This document shows, piece by piece, positions 27,874-36,241 of a stretch of DNA of 64,000 nucleotides. Numbering within the stretch: position 1 is the stretch's first letter; each line of letters begins with the position of its first letter. The notes beneath the pieces are model-generated. The model worked only from the letters and a program-made list of their open reading frames with translations. It ran no database searches and was not told the DNA's origin. Position numbers and translations under genes: made by a program. Source of the stretch: Pseudomonadota bacterium (GTDB lineage: Bacteria; Pseudomonadota; Gammaproteobacteria; Acidiferrobacterales; Acidiferrobacteraceae); assembly GCA_021777535.1 (NCBI GenBank), contig JAJYDN010000010.1, positions 1-64,000 of the forward strand, given 5' to 3'.

Positions 27874-28555
27874 AGGCCGCACGCCACTCGGCGGGACTCT
27901 GGACGGGCTCGTGGAAGGCCATGCGCAGCCGGCCCTGGCGGGTCTGCATGTCGAAACCCTCCGCGTCGATGCCGAGCAAGACGGGCTCTGCGTCGTCGAT
28001 GCCGCGCATCCGGCAGTAGTGCACCAAAGCATCGCGGTGATCGGCATTCATGTGTGCTACGGCACCCTTTTCGGCGGCAGAGAAATCGGCCTCTGACAGG
28101 GGAAGGAGGTAGTCGCCGCCCCGCAGCCAGTGGATGCTGCCAAACCCGCCGATAAAGCGGACCCGCTCGACTGCCAGACGGTAGAAGCGGAAATCATGGA
28201 TGGCGAGATACTGCGCAGCCTGCGGTAGATAGCGCAGGTAACGGTCCCGAAGGGATTCATCGCCTTCTATCACCGCCACGCGGCCCATCAATGTGGCCCG
28301 CGCACCTTCTTCGATGTGGGCCTGTTCGGGCTCGAAGACGATGAGGCTTGCCCGATCGTCCTTGCGCAGGTTGTGGGTGTGCTGGGCGAGATCGGACAGG
28401 AGCAGGATGGGGCGGCCCACCTGATCCAGCACATAGGGGGCGACCGACCCGAAGGGCCAGCCTGCCATCTCGACGGACAAGGTTGACAGCACGGCATTGC
28501 CCTGGCGGCGGGCCAAGTGGCGGGCGTCTTTGATAGCTTCCTGGTAGGCGCTCAT
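27818..28555 (-). CDS. HugZ-like heme-utilisation / pyridoxamine phosphate oxidase-fold protein
   Basis: A 245-residue protein of the split-barrel flavin/heme family. Residues 10-150 form the PNPOx-like barrel (QGNAVLSTLSVEMAGWPFGSVAPYVLDQVGRPILLLSDLAQHTHNL in part). Residues 165-235 are the DUF2470 domain with HMNADHRDALVHYCR. HugZ-type proteins bind and degrade heme in Campylobacter and Helicobacter; many members are only inferred. The C-terminal end overlaps the end of the convergent ABC transporter by 56 bp. No heme-uptake genes lie nearby, so a role in heme turnover is inference. Confidence 0.82.
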   Translation of the reverse strand: MSAYQEAIKDARHLARRQGNAVLSTLSVEMAGWPFGSVAPYVLDQVGRPILLLSDLAQHTHNLRKDDRASLIVFEPEQAHIEEGARATLMGRVAVIEGDESLRDRYLRYLPQAAQYLAIHDFRFYRLAVERVRFIGGFGSIHWLRGGDYLLPLSEADFSAAEKGAVAHMNADHRDALVHYCRMRGIDDAEPVLLGIDAEGFDMQTRQGRLRMAFHEPVQSPAEWRAAFKALREPAGAQMSIPPSR

Positions 28556-28598
28556 GGGCGGTCATTTTATCCCGGACAAGGCCGGAGTCCTAATTTCC

Positions 28599-28698
28599 GA
28601 GAGGCTTCGGGATCCTTCGGGTCCGAGAGGCTTCGGGATCCTTCGGGTCCGAGAGGCTTCGGGATCCTTCGGGTCCGAGAGGCTCCGGATCCTTCGGG
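28599..28698 (+). repeat. 26-bp tandem repeat, 3.8 copies, directly upstream of the tRNA-Val promoter
   Basis: Three identical 26-bp units start at 28599, 28625 and 28651 (each GAGAGGCTTC-GGGATCCTTC-GGGTCC). A fourth, partial unit at 28677-28698 has two changes. The array ends 4 bp before the tRNA promoter -35 box. It is internally repetitive (two TTCGGG blocks per unit) and encodes nothing. Confidence 0.95.
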
Positions 28699-28702
28699 AA
28701 AA

Positions 28703-28731
28703 TTGACCCGAGCACCCATCACCGGTACACT
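28703..28731 (+). promoter_or_regulatory. Promoter of tRNA-Val
   Basis: TTGACC (28703-28708), a 17-bp spacer and TACACT (28726-28731), followed by a GC-rich discriminator (GCGGC), as expected for a stable-RNA promoter under stringent control. The tRNA 5' end is 13 bp beyond the -10. Confidence 0.75.
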
Positions 28732-28743
28732 GCGGCATCTTTA

Positions 28744-28818
28744 GGGCGATTAGCTCAGCGGTAGAGCACTGCCTTCACACGGCAGGGGTCGCAAGTTCGA
28801 ACCTTGCATCGCCCACCA
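28744..28818 (+). tRNA. tRNA-Val (anticodon CAC)
   Basis: A complete cloverleaf: acceptor GGGCGAT paired with ATCGCCC, D arm GCTC-AGCGGTA-GAGC, anticodon arm CTGCC-TTCACAC-GGCAG with anticodon CAC, T arm GCAAG-TTCGAAC-CTTGC, discriminator A and encoded CCA at 28816-28818. CAC reads GUG valine codons. The sequence immediately downstream becomes AT-richer and glycan-related, so this tRNA is a plausible island boundary. Confidence 0.96.
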
Positions 28819-28912
28819 ACACAACAAACGGTTAGCTACACATTTAACGCAATGATCCTCGCAGCTCCACTGAGGCTCATTCACACCGAAACCTTATCGG
28901 AAGCCTTTACCT

Positions 28913-30178
28913 CTAAGAAAAAGCATCGTGCTCTATGTCTCGTAACACGTTGTCACGCAGTTTCTCAAAATCGGCATTGTTTGTTCCAAATTTCGCCAAA
29001 AAGGCGTCGCCACTCCCATCCGGCGCAACCTCACGCTCTTGCATTGTATCAATCGCATCCGCCAAACTTATGTGATCGATGTTGGGAATACTATAGATCC
29101 TATCCGATAAGCAAGACAGATCTTTCCCTTTGAACTGATTTGTAATTACCTTCAACCCAAAGGCTGCCATTTCCAAAGGCGGATAGCTCGGGTGTGGAGA
29201 TATCATGAGAGATATACCGATTGTTGACTCCCGAAGAATTCTTGCATAGCCGTCCAAGGACAATTTGCCTACAGAGCGGAGTACCCGCCCGCTACCCAAT
29301 GGAATATCTTCATGTATCTCGCCAACCGACACAAACGACCATTCGACATTTGGATTCCGCGCTACCCATTCACGGAGACCCATCACTATCAGCTGAAACG
29401 CGTTTCGCTCTACACTGGGCCGCCCATAGACAAGGATCTGTCTTCTCCGTCCCACGCTTCGCCCGTTCATTAGTGCCCGCAGTCGACCGTTTAGGTACGG
29501 CTCAAATGCGTATTTCGTTGAAAATCGATAACCCTCCCCTTCAAAGTAGTCACGCAATATCGCAGTATTAAAGATTGCAACTACCTTTTCCCCATATTTA
29601 TATGTCGACGCAGCCAGAGCGTATCTCGCCGACCAGGGGTAAAATCCTGGTTCAAAATCCTGAATCAGATAGACGAATTTTTTGACCCTATAGAGCCCGT
29701 ATCTTTTTGTCTGCCTCTTTTGCAGGCCCTCCGCGAGCATCGCCGTCCACCAAGCTGTTGCAATGAACCTGTCCCCCTTCCCCACCGCCAACGATTTACC
29801 TTCGCGGTCCCCCGCAGCAATAATTTGAAGACCCTCCCCATCGCCATCCTGAAGATCCCTAATCTGCCAATCCCCGAATGCGGGGTTATCCTCTCCCCGA
29901 AAAATGCGTTGATCCGTAAGAATGATCCGCGCATGCCTAAAGCCTTTTCGGAGAACATGAAAAATCTCTAATGCTGTATTTATTCCCCCAAATATGTACT
30001 CAACGGACAGTGCTGGAATAAGCAGATTCAGGCGCCCCTCTTGTAATGGCGACTCTCGCAATTCCAGCGTCGTCACCTCCGGTATCATCTCCTTCGGAGT
30101 CTGCGCCTCAAGGTAGGCCGCCCGCAAATAATTTCGAATTTTTTTGTTTCTAAGCACCCGCCTTACCAGCCACCTCAT
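28913..30178 (-). CDS. WsaF-like rhamnosyltransferase (GT4-type)
   Basis: A 421-residue glycosyltransferase. The C-terminal half carries the WsaF-type signature VLRSVGKLSLDGYARILRES, then GISLMISPHPSYPPLEMAAFG, including the proline-rich PHPSYPPLE nucleotide-sugar site; upstream are FGGINTALEIFHVLRKG and IYSFSA-like strands of a GT-B fold. WsaF of Geobacillus transfers rhamnose from dTDP-L-rhamnose in S-layer glycan synthesis, and the rfbBACD operon upstream supplies that donor. The start overlaps the end of the GT2 gene by 4 bp. The DNA is clearly more AT-rich than the flanks, indicating lateral transfer. The acceptor is unknown. Confidence 0.82.
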   Translation of the reverse strand: MRWLVRRVLRNKKIRNYLRAAYLEAQTPKEMIPEVTTLELRESPLQEGRLNLLIPALSVEYIFGGINTALEIFHVLRKGFRHARIILTDQRIFRGEDNPAFGDWQIRDLQDGDGEGLQIIAAGDREGKSLAVGKGDRFIATAWWTAMLAEGLQKRQTKRYGLYRVKKFVYLIQDFEPGFYPWSARYALAASTYKYGEKVVAIFNTAILRDYFEGEGYRFSTKYAFEPYLNGRLRALMNGRSVGRRRQILVYGRPSVERNAFQLIVMGLREWVARNPNVEWSFVSVGEIHEDIPLGSGRVLRSVGKLSLDGYARILRESTIGISLMISPHPSYPPLEMAAFGLKVITNQFKGKDLSCLSDRIYSIPNIDHISLADAIDTMQEREVAPDGSGDAFLAKFGTNNADFEKLRDNVLRDIEHDAFS

Positions 30179-32052
30179 GCCGTATTCCCTTTAATCATGG
30201 GCGCCGTCGAGGACAGATCCAAATTCCGATTAAAAAACGGATCTACCTCTTCTTCCCTATATGGCCTATATTTTTCTGCCGACCGCGCATAATCGGACTC
30301 GGGAATATTTGATGGATCCCGCGTCTTCGATTCCCAGTGATATAACCTTGCTTCCGTACACAGCACATTCCAGTATCCGCGCTTCTGTATCCGCAGTCCC
30401 AGTTCCACATCGCTACCACAAACAATGAACTCTTCATCAAACCCACCTACCTGCTCGAATTTGGAGCGCTGGATAGCCAGACAAGCACCCGTTACGGCAA
30501 GCACATTGCGAGTTAAAACTGGCGAGACAAACGGTCCCACGCGGTGCTCCGCGCCCGTATCACGAAATACGTGATCCGCCCATCCACCCATACCAACTAC
30601 GACTCCACTATGCTGGATCAATCCATCACCAAATAGAAGTAGGCCGCCGACAACCCCCACGTCAGGAAGGAGTGCGTATCCTGCCAAACATTCTAACCAG
30701 TTTCCGGTAATTACCGCCGTGTCATTATTAAGGAATACTAAGACATCCCCTTTCGCTTTCGCTGCCGCGAGATTATTCAATCTCGACCAATTAAACGGCT
30801 CATCGACACGCATCACCTGAACGCGCTCCCATTCGCGCGCTATTTCCCGCAAATAAGACAAGGTCGCCAAATCCGTAGATCCATTATCCACAATAATAAT
30901 ATCGAAATTCTTCCAGCTCGACTTCTCCCGAATACTTTCTACACATGTCCTTAACAAATCCCCATGGTCTCTTGTAGGGATAACAATCGTTACACTACAG
31001 TCATCACGAAGATGAAAATCGAGGGAGTACGTGAAGGCATATTCACCATTTTTAACGCTTACGGCGTATCCCGGATAACGATTCCCAATGTATCTCTCCA
31101 CGGCTTTGCGTCCCGCATCATGCGCATAGCCCTTCGCGTTAGCGCTTTGTGCGGTTGAATTGTTATGCATACGCCAGTGATACAGAATTTTGGGGATATG
31201 GCGAATAACTTTCGCATGTAGAGATACTCGCAACCAAGCATCGTAATCCTGGCTCCCGTTAACTGAACCATCGAACAGCTCACCATTCATTCGACGAAGC
31301 ACTCTAGACGAAAAACAAACGAGATGTCCCAGATACGCCTGGGAGACGGCTAGGTGGGGAGACCAGTTCGGTTTAAAAAATGGGGCAACCCTTTCTCCCC
31401 TCTCATCCAACTTATCCTCGTCGCTATACAACAGGTCGACTTCTGGATTCGCCATAATTTCCGCCGCCAGCCAGTAAAGCGCATGCTCAGACAGCGTATC
31501 ATCATGGTCTAATAGGGCAATATACTGGCCGCTTGCGATAGCTATTGCTTCATTGGAAGCTTTCGCTATGTGACCATTCCTTGCGCAAAATACTACCTTT
31601 ATACGCGCATCTTTCCGGGCCGCCTCTTCAAGTACTTTTCTAACATGGGGATCTGGTGAGGCGTCGTCTGCGATACATAGTTCCCAATTAGGGTATAGCT
31701 GGCTGGTAACGGAGTCTATGGCGCTAAGCAAAAATGCCTCTGGACTATTATACACTGGCATAATAATCGATATGCGCGGCGCCTTCCTCCATTTTGCAAT
31801 CGCCTCACGAATCGCTTTTCGATCCTTATCTGACAAAGTATCGTAAGACCTTATCCACCGTTGATACCCTTCATCCCGCGTAGAATTCCGCGTACCGCGC
31901 ACAAAGGTCCGCACCCTATTCTTCAGGGCGGCGGATAGGGGCAGCCGACGAAACGCTGCTCGGGCGACTCCCTGGCAGTAAATAACCACTTTCTTTCCGA
32001 GCAGCCCATCAAACCCCAGCTTTTCCGGTATTTGCACCTTTCGCTCAACCAT
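30175..32052 (-). CDS. Two-domain GT2 family glycosyltransferase
   Basis: A 625-residue protein with two GT-A domains. The first (residues about 92-320) has ISIIMPVYNSPEAFLLSAI, LCIADDASPD and ALLDHDDTLS with YSDEDK, as in O-antigen and rhamnan synthases. The second (residues about 355-600) has VTIVIPTRDHGDLL, IIIVDNGSTD, LVFLNNDTAVI and GACLAIQRSKFEQVGGFDEEF. Such tandem GT2 proteins usually add two sugars alternately. AAGGAGA lies about 11 bp before the start at 32052. It is coupled to the downstream WsaF-like gene by a 4-bp overlap and shares its AT-rich composition. Confidence 0.9.
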   Translation of the reverse strand: MVERKVQIPEKLGFDGLLGKKVVIYCQGVARAAFRRLPLSAALKNRVRTFVRGTRNSTRDEGYQRWIRSYDTLSDKDRKAIREAIAKWRKAPRISIIMPVYNSPEAFLLSAIDSVTSQLYPNWELCIADDASPDPHVRKVLEEAARKDARIKVVFCARNGHIAKASNEAIAIASGQYIALLDHDDTLSEHALYWLAAEIMANPEVDLLYSDEDKLDERGERVAPFFKPNWSPHLAVSQAYLGHLVCFSSRVLRRMNGELFDGSVNGSQDYDAWLRVSLHAKVIRHIPKILYHWRMHNNSTAQSANAKGYAHDAGRKAVERYIGNRYPGYAVSVKNGEYAFTYSLDFHLRDDCSVTIVIPTRDHGDLLRTCVESIREKSSWKNFDIIIVDNGSTDLATLSYLREIAREWERVQVMRVDEPFNWSRLNNLAAAKAKGDVLVFLNNDTAVITGNWLECLAGYALLPDVGVVGGLLLFGDGLIQHSGVVVGMGGWADHVFRDTGAEHRVGPFVSPVLTRNVLAVTGACLAIQRSKFEQVGGFDEEFIVCGSDVELGLRIQKRGYWNVLCTEARLYHWESKTRDPSNIPESDYARSAEKYRPYREEEVDPFFNRNLDLSSTAPMIKGNTA

Positions 32053-32152
32053 CTAACGCTGTTCTCCTTAGCGACATGCATCTATCTCTCTGCACACAAA
32101 CCTGTTCTAATTACCGTCCTTCTGTCTGTCAACAAAATGGGCAACCCTTATT

Positions 32153-33367
32153 TTATTCATTATTTGCCCTCTGCATAACAGCTTCCTCTAGGCCATACAG
32201 GTAGTCGCTCGTTATTACCGGCGCAGACATTACAACTTCCAGAGCATCCGCTTTCGTGATAATGGCCTCGCCAACAGGAATCTCGAACCATGGATCAGAA
32301 CCGTTTACCCAAAGGCCCATCCCGAATCTTCCAACACTACGAGATCCCAGCCGTATTTGATGGTGATTGGCATGTATAAGCGTTTCCCTTTTACCATTCC
32401 ATTTCCACAGATCTCTCGCGCCCGTCTTTAGGACTAGACTGTGCAAACGCAGATACGCTTCCTCTTCTCCCGGATCTAGTCGGAGACTTGACTTATTGCA
32501 ATCCTTCCTGAACGGAAAGACAAGCCGCTCGCACGACGACCCAAGGTGCAACACGCGCGTCAGTTTTTTATGTTCATCAAACTGATCTTTATTAGACCGC
32601 CAGTACACGGATACGTTAGTACCTTCTTTCCACAATAAATTCTCCAATTGCGACCATTCTTCGCGCGCAGGCTCAATAAATTTCCCCTTATCAGAAGGTA
32701 TTGCCTCAATCACAAATTGATAAACATCGCTGTCACGACCTATGGAGAGCGCTTGCCTAAGACACAGAGGTATATTGCTTGCCCTAATTTCCTTCCCGAA
32801 CTCGCTCATCGCGATATTTAAGCGTATCCTTGCGATTATGCGCGCATTATATCCGTTCCTATTCAATGTTCCGAGTATACTGCGACTCGTATAGAATCGA
32901 ATATGTGTTTTATCTAGGAGACCTCTATCACGATAAGAAAATTCTCCCATAAACATCTCCAAGATAACTCCAGCATGGGAAATATTCGGTATCGAGAGCA
33001 GCAAGCGCCCTTGCGGCGCCAATGCAAATCGAATTGTCTGGAGAAGGGCGTCTGGATCCCTTAGGTGCTCTAAAATATCCGCGCAGACAACTACGTCATA
33101 CGATCGGCCCGCCAACAATACGCCTAGATCTGTTTTCTCTATGTCACACTCAAAGACGTCTCTGTAGGCAACACCTTTTGCAAGCGCGGCCGCATCATGA
33201 TCGACATCTATACCATCAACTACGCATCCCTTTGTCTGAACAAGGACTTCCCCAAGACGCCCTACCGCGCAACCGATATCAAGAACTGTTGATCCAGATC
33301 GAACACTCAACGCGATTTTGGCTAGCGGGTCTTCTGCGCCCAGATCAAGAGGCGGACGATCATACAT
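32153..33367 (-). CDS. Class I SAM methyltransferase with an unassigned C-terminal domain
   Basis: A 404-residue protein. Residues 20-215 form a class I methyltransferase: VLDIGCAVGRLGEVLV (SAM loop), GIDVDHDAAALA, VVCADILEHLRDPDALLQTI and LLLSIPNISHAGVI, like the methyltransferases capping or modifying O-antigen chains. Residues about 230-404 (EEWSQLENLLWKEGTNVSVYW, LVFPFRKDCNKSSLRLDPGEEE, LWKWNGKRETL) look like a beta-rich domain I do not recognise; carbohydrate binding or a chain-length role would fit the setting. It lies 100 bp upstream of the GT2 gene in the same direction and is equally AT-rich. Confidence 0.85.
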   Translation of the reverse strand: MYDRPPLDLGAEDPLAKIALSVRSGSTVLDIGCAVGRLGEVLVQTKGCVVDGIDVDHDAAALAKGVAYRDVFECDIEKTDLGVLLAGRSYDVVVCADILEHLRDPDALLQTIRFALAPQGRLLLSIPNISHAGVILEMFMGEFSYRDRGLLDKTHIRFYTSRSILGTLNRNGYNARIIARIRLNIAMSEFGKEIRASNIPLCLRQALSIGRDSDVYQFVIEAIPSDKGKFIEPAREEWSQLENLLWKEGTNVSVYWRSNKDQFDEHKKLTRVLHLGSSCERLVFPFRKDCNKSSLRLDPGEEEAYLRLHSLVLKTGARDLWKWNGKRETLIHANHHQIRLGSRSVGRFGMGLWVNGSDPWFEIPVGEAIITKADALEVVMSAPVITSDYLYGLEEAVMQRANNE

Positions 33368-33946
33368 CGTAGGTAATTCTCCCGGAGAAAGAGTCCATTT
33401 TATCCCGTTTGCTACATCAGCGCTTACCAGCTCTCTGTATGCGCGGCCGGGATATCGAAGCCGCTCTGCAGTCGGTCCTGAAGGGCAGGATCTGGCGTGG
33501 CATTCCGCCGAAAGACGAGCAAGAACCTAAAGGGCCCACCTTAGCCGCTCGCGCCGCATCCAGAAACCCCCGACACGCGTGCGCAGCTACTTCGAGAACA
33601 AGCACGCCCGGTATGCCACGTAAGTCCACTTTAATTATGTCGGACCAGTAATGCACACTGGGGACATGGCATAGATGGTCATAAATTCGAGGCAGTACGC
33701 ATGCACCTGCATATCGAACCCGAAAAATCATGCGGGGGCATCAGCCAAAATCGCGGTCTCGCCATCCGTCCCCCATCGGCCGTCTTGAGCGCTCGGGGTC
33801 CGTATGGCGAGACCCCCGAGCGAAGGAGGCCCTGTCGTGCGTGGAACAGGAGGACCAGGGGCCCTGCCACCCGCAATGTGCTTCACACCGGACCGCCAAC
33901 AGGCCTCCCTCCGGGGAAAGACCAGAATGTACATCATCCGTAGCCA
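33368..33946. other. 580-bp spacer with hairpin, no supported gene
   Basis: Short frames only. One ends SRRIQKPPTRVRSYFENKHARYAT-stop near 33625 and resembles a protein tail, but I cannot name it. A strong hairpin lies at 33790-33822. The spacer separates the AT-rich glycan genes from the GT2 gene at 33947, and its composition returns toward GC-rich. Confidence 0.45.
33790..33822. terminator. Strong hairpin downstream of the GT2 gene at 33947
   Basis: CGCTCGGGGTC pairs with GACCCCCGAGCG around a 10-nt loop, with one bulged base. It lies about 125 bp beyond the stop of the leftward GT2 gene. No T-run is evident on either strand, so a terminator role is tentative. Confidence 0.4.
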
Positions 33947-34888
33947 TCATGTGAATCCGGCCAACAACCAAAAGGCCAAAAGGACGCTTCCCGTCCAATG
34001 TTGGCGCCGCATATTCGGGCGCAGAACAAACCACAACCGTTCCCTGAACGATCCCCGCAGCGCCTGCCGCAAACGCGCCAACTTGGCGTTGATATCGGCA
34101 GGCAGACCGGGGACAGAATCCTGCAGGGCCTTCGCATGTGCGTCCATGGCATGAAGAATCAGCGCTGGCTTTTTTCTCAAGGCCCGCCACACTCGCCGCC
34201 CGACGCTTGCTCCCCCTATAACATTGGCGCCATGCTGCCTGTAAAGGATCTGCGGCACTTCGTCAAAAAATACCGCCCCGCCCAGGGCGGCCACTACGAT
34301 ATAGCTCCACCAATCGTGTACCGAACTCTCCGGCGGTCGCGTCTTTGCAATGACACGCACGGCCGCTTGATTCAATAGCATCGTGCAGCCCGTGGCGATA
34401 TTCTGGGCAAGCGGGGCCGGAAACGGCAAGGTAGACCGGAATTTCGGTGATTGCCGGAGAGGCCGGAGGGCCTTGTCCACGAAGAACTGTCGCCCACAGT
34501 ACAAGGCCGGCCCCGATTCCGGCATCTTCTCTATATGATGAACGGCGCGCGCAAGCTTTTCCGGCAACCACACGTCGTCCTGATCCGCGAAGGCGACGAA
34601 CGGGTAGTCCTGCGCGGCCCTTAAGAGGCATAGATAGCTTTCCAGCACCCCGAGCCGACTTGAATGACTCGTTATTTCCTGACAGCGTCCCGCGCCCACG
34701 CGTGTCGCGAACTCCCGCATGAGGGCACATGTGCCATCCGTTGATCCATCATCCCGCCACAGAACGCGCCAATGGGGATAAGACTGGACCTCGAAACTGG
34801 CCAACTGCTCCGCCAGATACCGCTCGCCGTTATAAGTGGACAACAAAATCGCGACCGTTTTTCCGCCATTGGTCTCTTTAGTACCCAT
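33947..34888 (-). CDS. GT2 family glycosyltransferase (rhamnosyltransferase-like)
   Basis: A 313-residue GT-A enzyme from the ATG at 34888 (MGTKETNGGKTVAILLSTYNGERYLAEQL); an ATG ten codons upstream is possible. Motifs are WRDDGSTDGT, VAFADQDDVWLPEKL (DxD-type metal site) and CTMLLNQAAVR, followed by HDWWSYIVVAALGG and ILYRQHGANVIGG. This is the subfamily usually named alpha-L-rhamnosyltransferase or WbbL-like in O-antigen clusters. A C-terminal hydrophobic stretch (SVLLAFWLLAGF) may anchor it to the membrane. It is less AT-rich than the 29-33 kb genes, so possibly of different origin. Confidence 0.88.
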   Translation of the reverse strand: MGTKETNGGKTVAILLSTYNGERYLAEQLASFEVQSYPHWRVLWRDDGSTDGTCALMREFATRVGAGRCQEITSHSSRLGVLESYLCLLRAAQDYPFVAFADQDDVWLPEKLARAVHHIEKMPESGPALYCGRQFFVDKALRPLRQSPKFRSTLPFPAPLAQNIATGCTMLLNQAAVRVIAKTRPPESSVHDWWSYIVVAALGGAVFFDEVPQILYRQHGANVIGGASVGRRVWRALRKKPALILHAMDAHAKALQDSVPGLPADINAKLARLRQALRGSFRERLWFVLRPNMRRQHWTGSVLLAFWLLAGFT

Positions 34889-35669
34889 GTCCTTCCTGCC
34901 CTTCCGTAACCCAATCAACCGCGCCCAGGGTCATCCGGTTTCTTGTTAGCCGATCTCTCTTGCAAAACCGGCGCGACACCTTTTTTTCCGGATGCCCGCA
35001 CCACCTGGGATGACCACGAAATGTGCTGCTTATCTCCATGGTGCACTACCACCGCGCCAAAGCTCCTTACGCGACCCCGCGCGCCTTAGCGAGCGCTTGT
35101 GCGTTGACGGTAAGGAGGCCATTTGCGACCCGCGAGCAAGTCCCTTACTCCCTCTTCCGCTGCTCCGGGCTCTTGTCGATCGGTGCCACCAAATCTGGAT
35201 CTCCTGTCCGACGCTCGCGGCCCCCATCCGGTTCCGGCCTGCACAGCGCAGACCGATGCGGCCGCCTTTCACGTAGGGGCCGATGAGCTGTCGTCCCGCT
35301 GGCCAACCAAATCCAGTCCGCACCCTGATATCCCTGATCCCCGCTCCCTCCCGCTGCGATCGTGCGACCAGCCTACCCACTCTGTGTTGCTCCTTGCCCC
35401 ACGGGATATCTGACTGCGTCTCCAGCCATGCCCATGGCGCCGTCACCGCCCAAAACGCTACGCACCTCTTGGAATTGGATCCATGGGGGTGCTCGATAGA
35501 TCAATAGAAACCCGCGCTACGACGACGCACACGGCACCTTTTCCCTACTGACTTTTATCAAACAAAACCCCTTATATATTTCATCTCCGGCATATTGTAT
35601 CGCCGATCATCCCCCTGCTATACATGGGTTCCCTAATCTATTCAATCGTTTATATAAGGAGCCATTTCT
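34889..35669. other. 780-bp spacer upstream of hemerythrin
   Basis: No intact gene is supported. The region from 35020 to 35450 has shadow frames but no start/ribosome-site combination. The last 150 bp are AT-rich and hold the likely hemerythrin promoter (TATATT at 35575, TATTGT at 35593). Confidence 0.45.
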
Positions 35670-36107
35670 ATGTACTGGCAGTGGGATCCCTCGCTCAGCG
35701 TAGGCATTGGTGTCATCGACAACCAGCACCAGCGGATCGTTGAATACATCAATGAGTTGGCAGACGCCATGGAGCGCAAGGACCGCACCGCCGTGGGACA
35801 CATTCTCGATGGCATGATCGACTACACCCTGACGCACTTCGCCTTCGAAGAGAGCCTCATGGAGCGCGCCGGCTATCCGATCGTCACCGAGCACAAGCTC
35901 GTGCACCAAAGCTTTGCCAAGAGAATGACAGACTACAAAAAGCGCTTCAACGAAGGCGGGGATATCACCCGCGCGCTCTTTTCCGACCTGCAGATGTGGT
36001 TGACGAACCACATCAAGCGCGACGACAAGGACTATACCCTGTCGGTGCGCAAAGTCCTCGAGGAAAAGAGCTGGATCAGCAAGACGCTGAGCAAGTTCTT
36101 TGGGTAA
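35670..36107 (+). CDS. Bacteriohemerythrin
   Basis: O2-binding or O2-sensing di-iron protein of 145 residues. All iron ligands are present in the standard order: H20 (DNQHQR), H56 and E60 (THFAFEE), H75 and H79 (EHKLVHQ), H114 and D119 (NHIKRDD). A good AAGGAG site precedes ATG at 35670. It stands alone with an AT-rich promoter region. Roles in other bacteria include oxygen storage or delivery and iron or oxidative-stress handling. Cytochrome bd, also a high-affinity oxygen system, is encoded about 20 kb away. Confidence 0.95.
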   Translation: MYWQWDPSLSVGIGVIDNQHQRIVEYINELADAMERKDRTAVGHILDGMIDYTLTHFAFEESLMERAGYPIVTEHKLVHQSFAKRMTDYKKRFNEGGDITRALFSDLQMWLTNHIKRDDKDYTLSVRKVLEEKSWISKTLSKFFG

Positions 36108-36241
36108 GGTAGTCCCGGGGTAGGGGCGACCCCGGCATGCAAGACATCCCGCAGCCGCCCTCCTTGAAGGTTTTCAGGCTAAACGGTCTTTTGCCACCGC
36201 CGTCGGCGGCGCCGGAAGAGCCCGGTGTAGCGGCAATCCCC

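Noticed and set aside
28599-28698. CRISPR-like appearance of the 26-bp repeats
   Set aside because: The units are directly contiguous with no spacers, and no cas genes are present.
35548-35561. FNR/Anr-like box (CTGAC-TTTT-ATCAA) upstream of hemerythrin
   Set aside because: Eight of ten consensus bases match, but its distance to either possible -10 element does not fit a class I or II FNR site, so it was not annotated.
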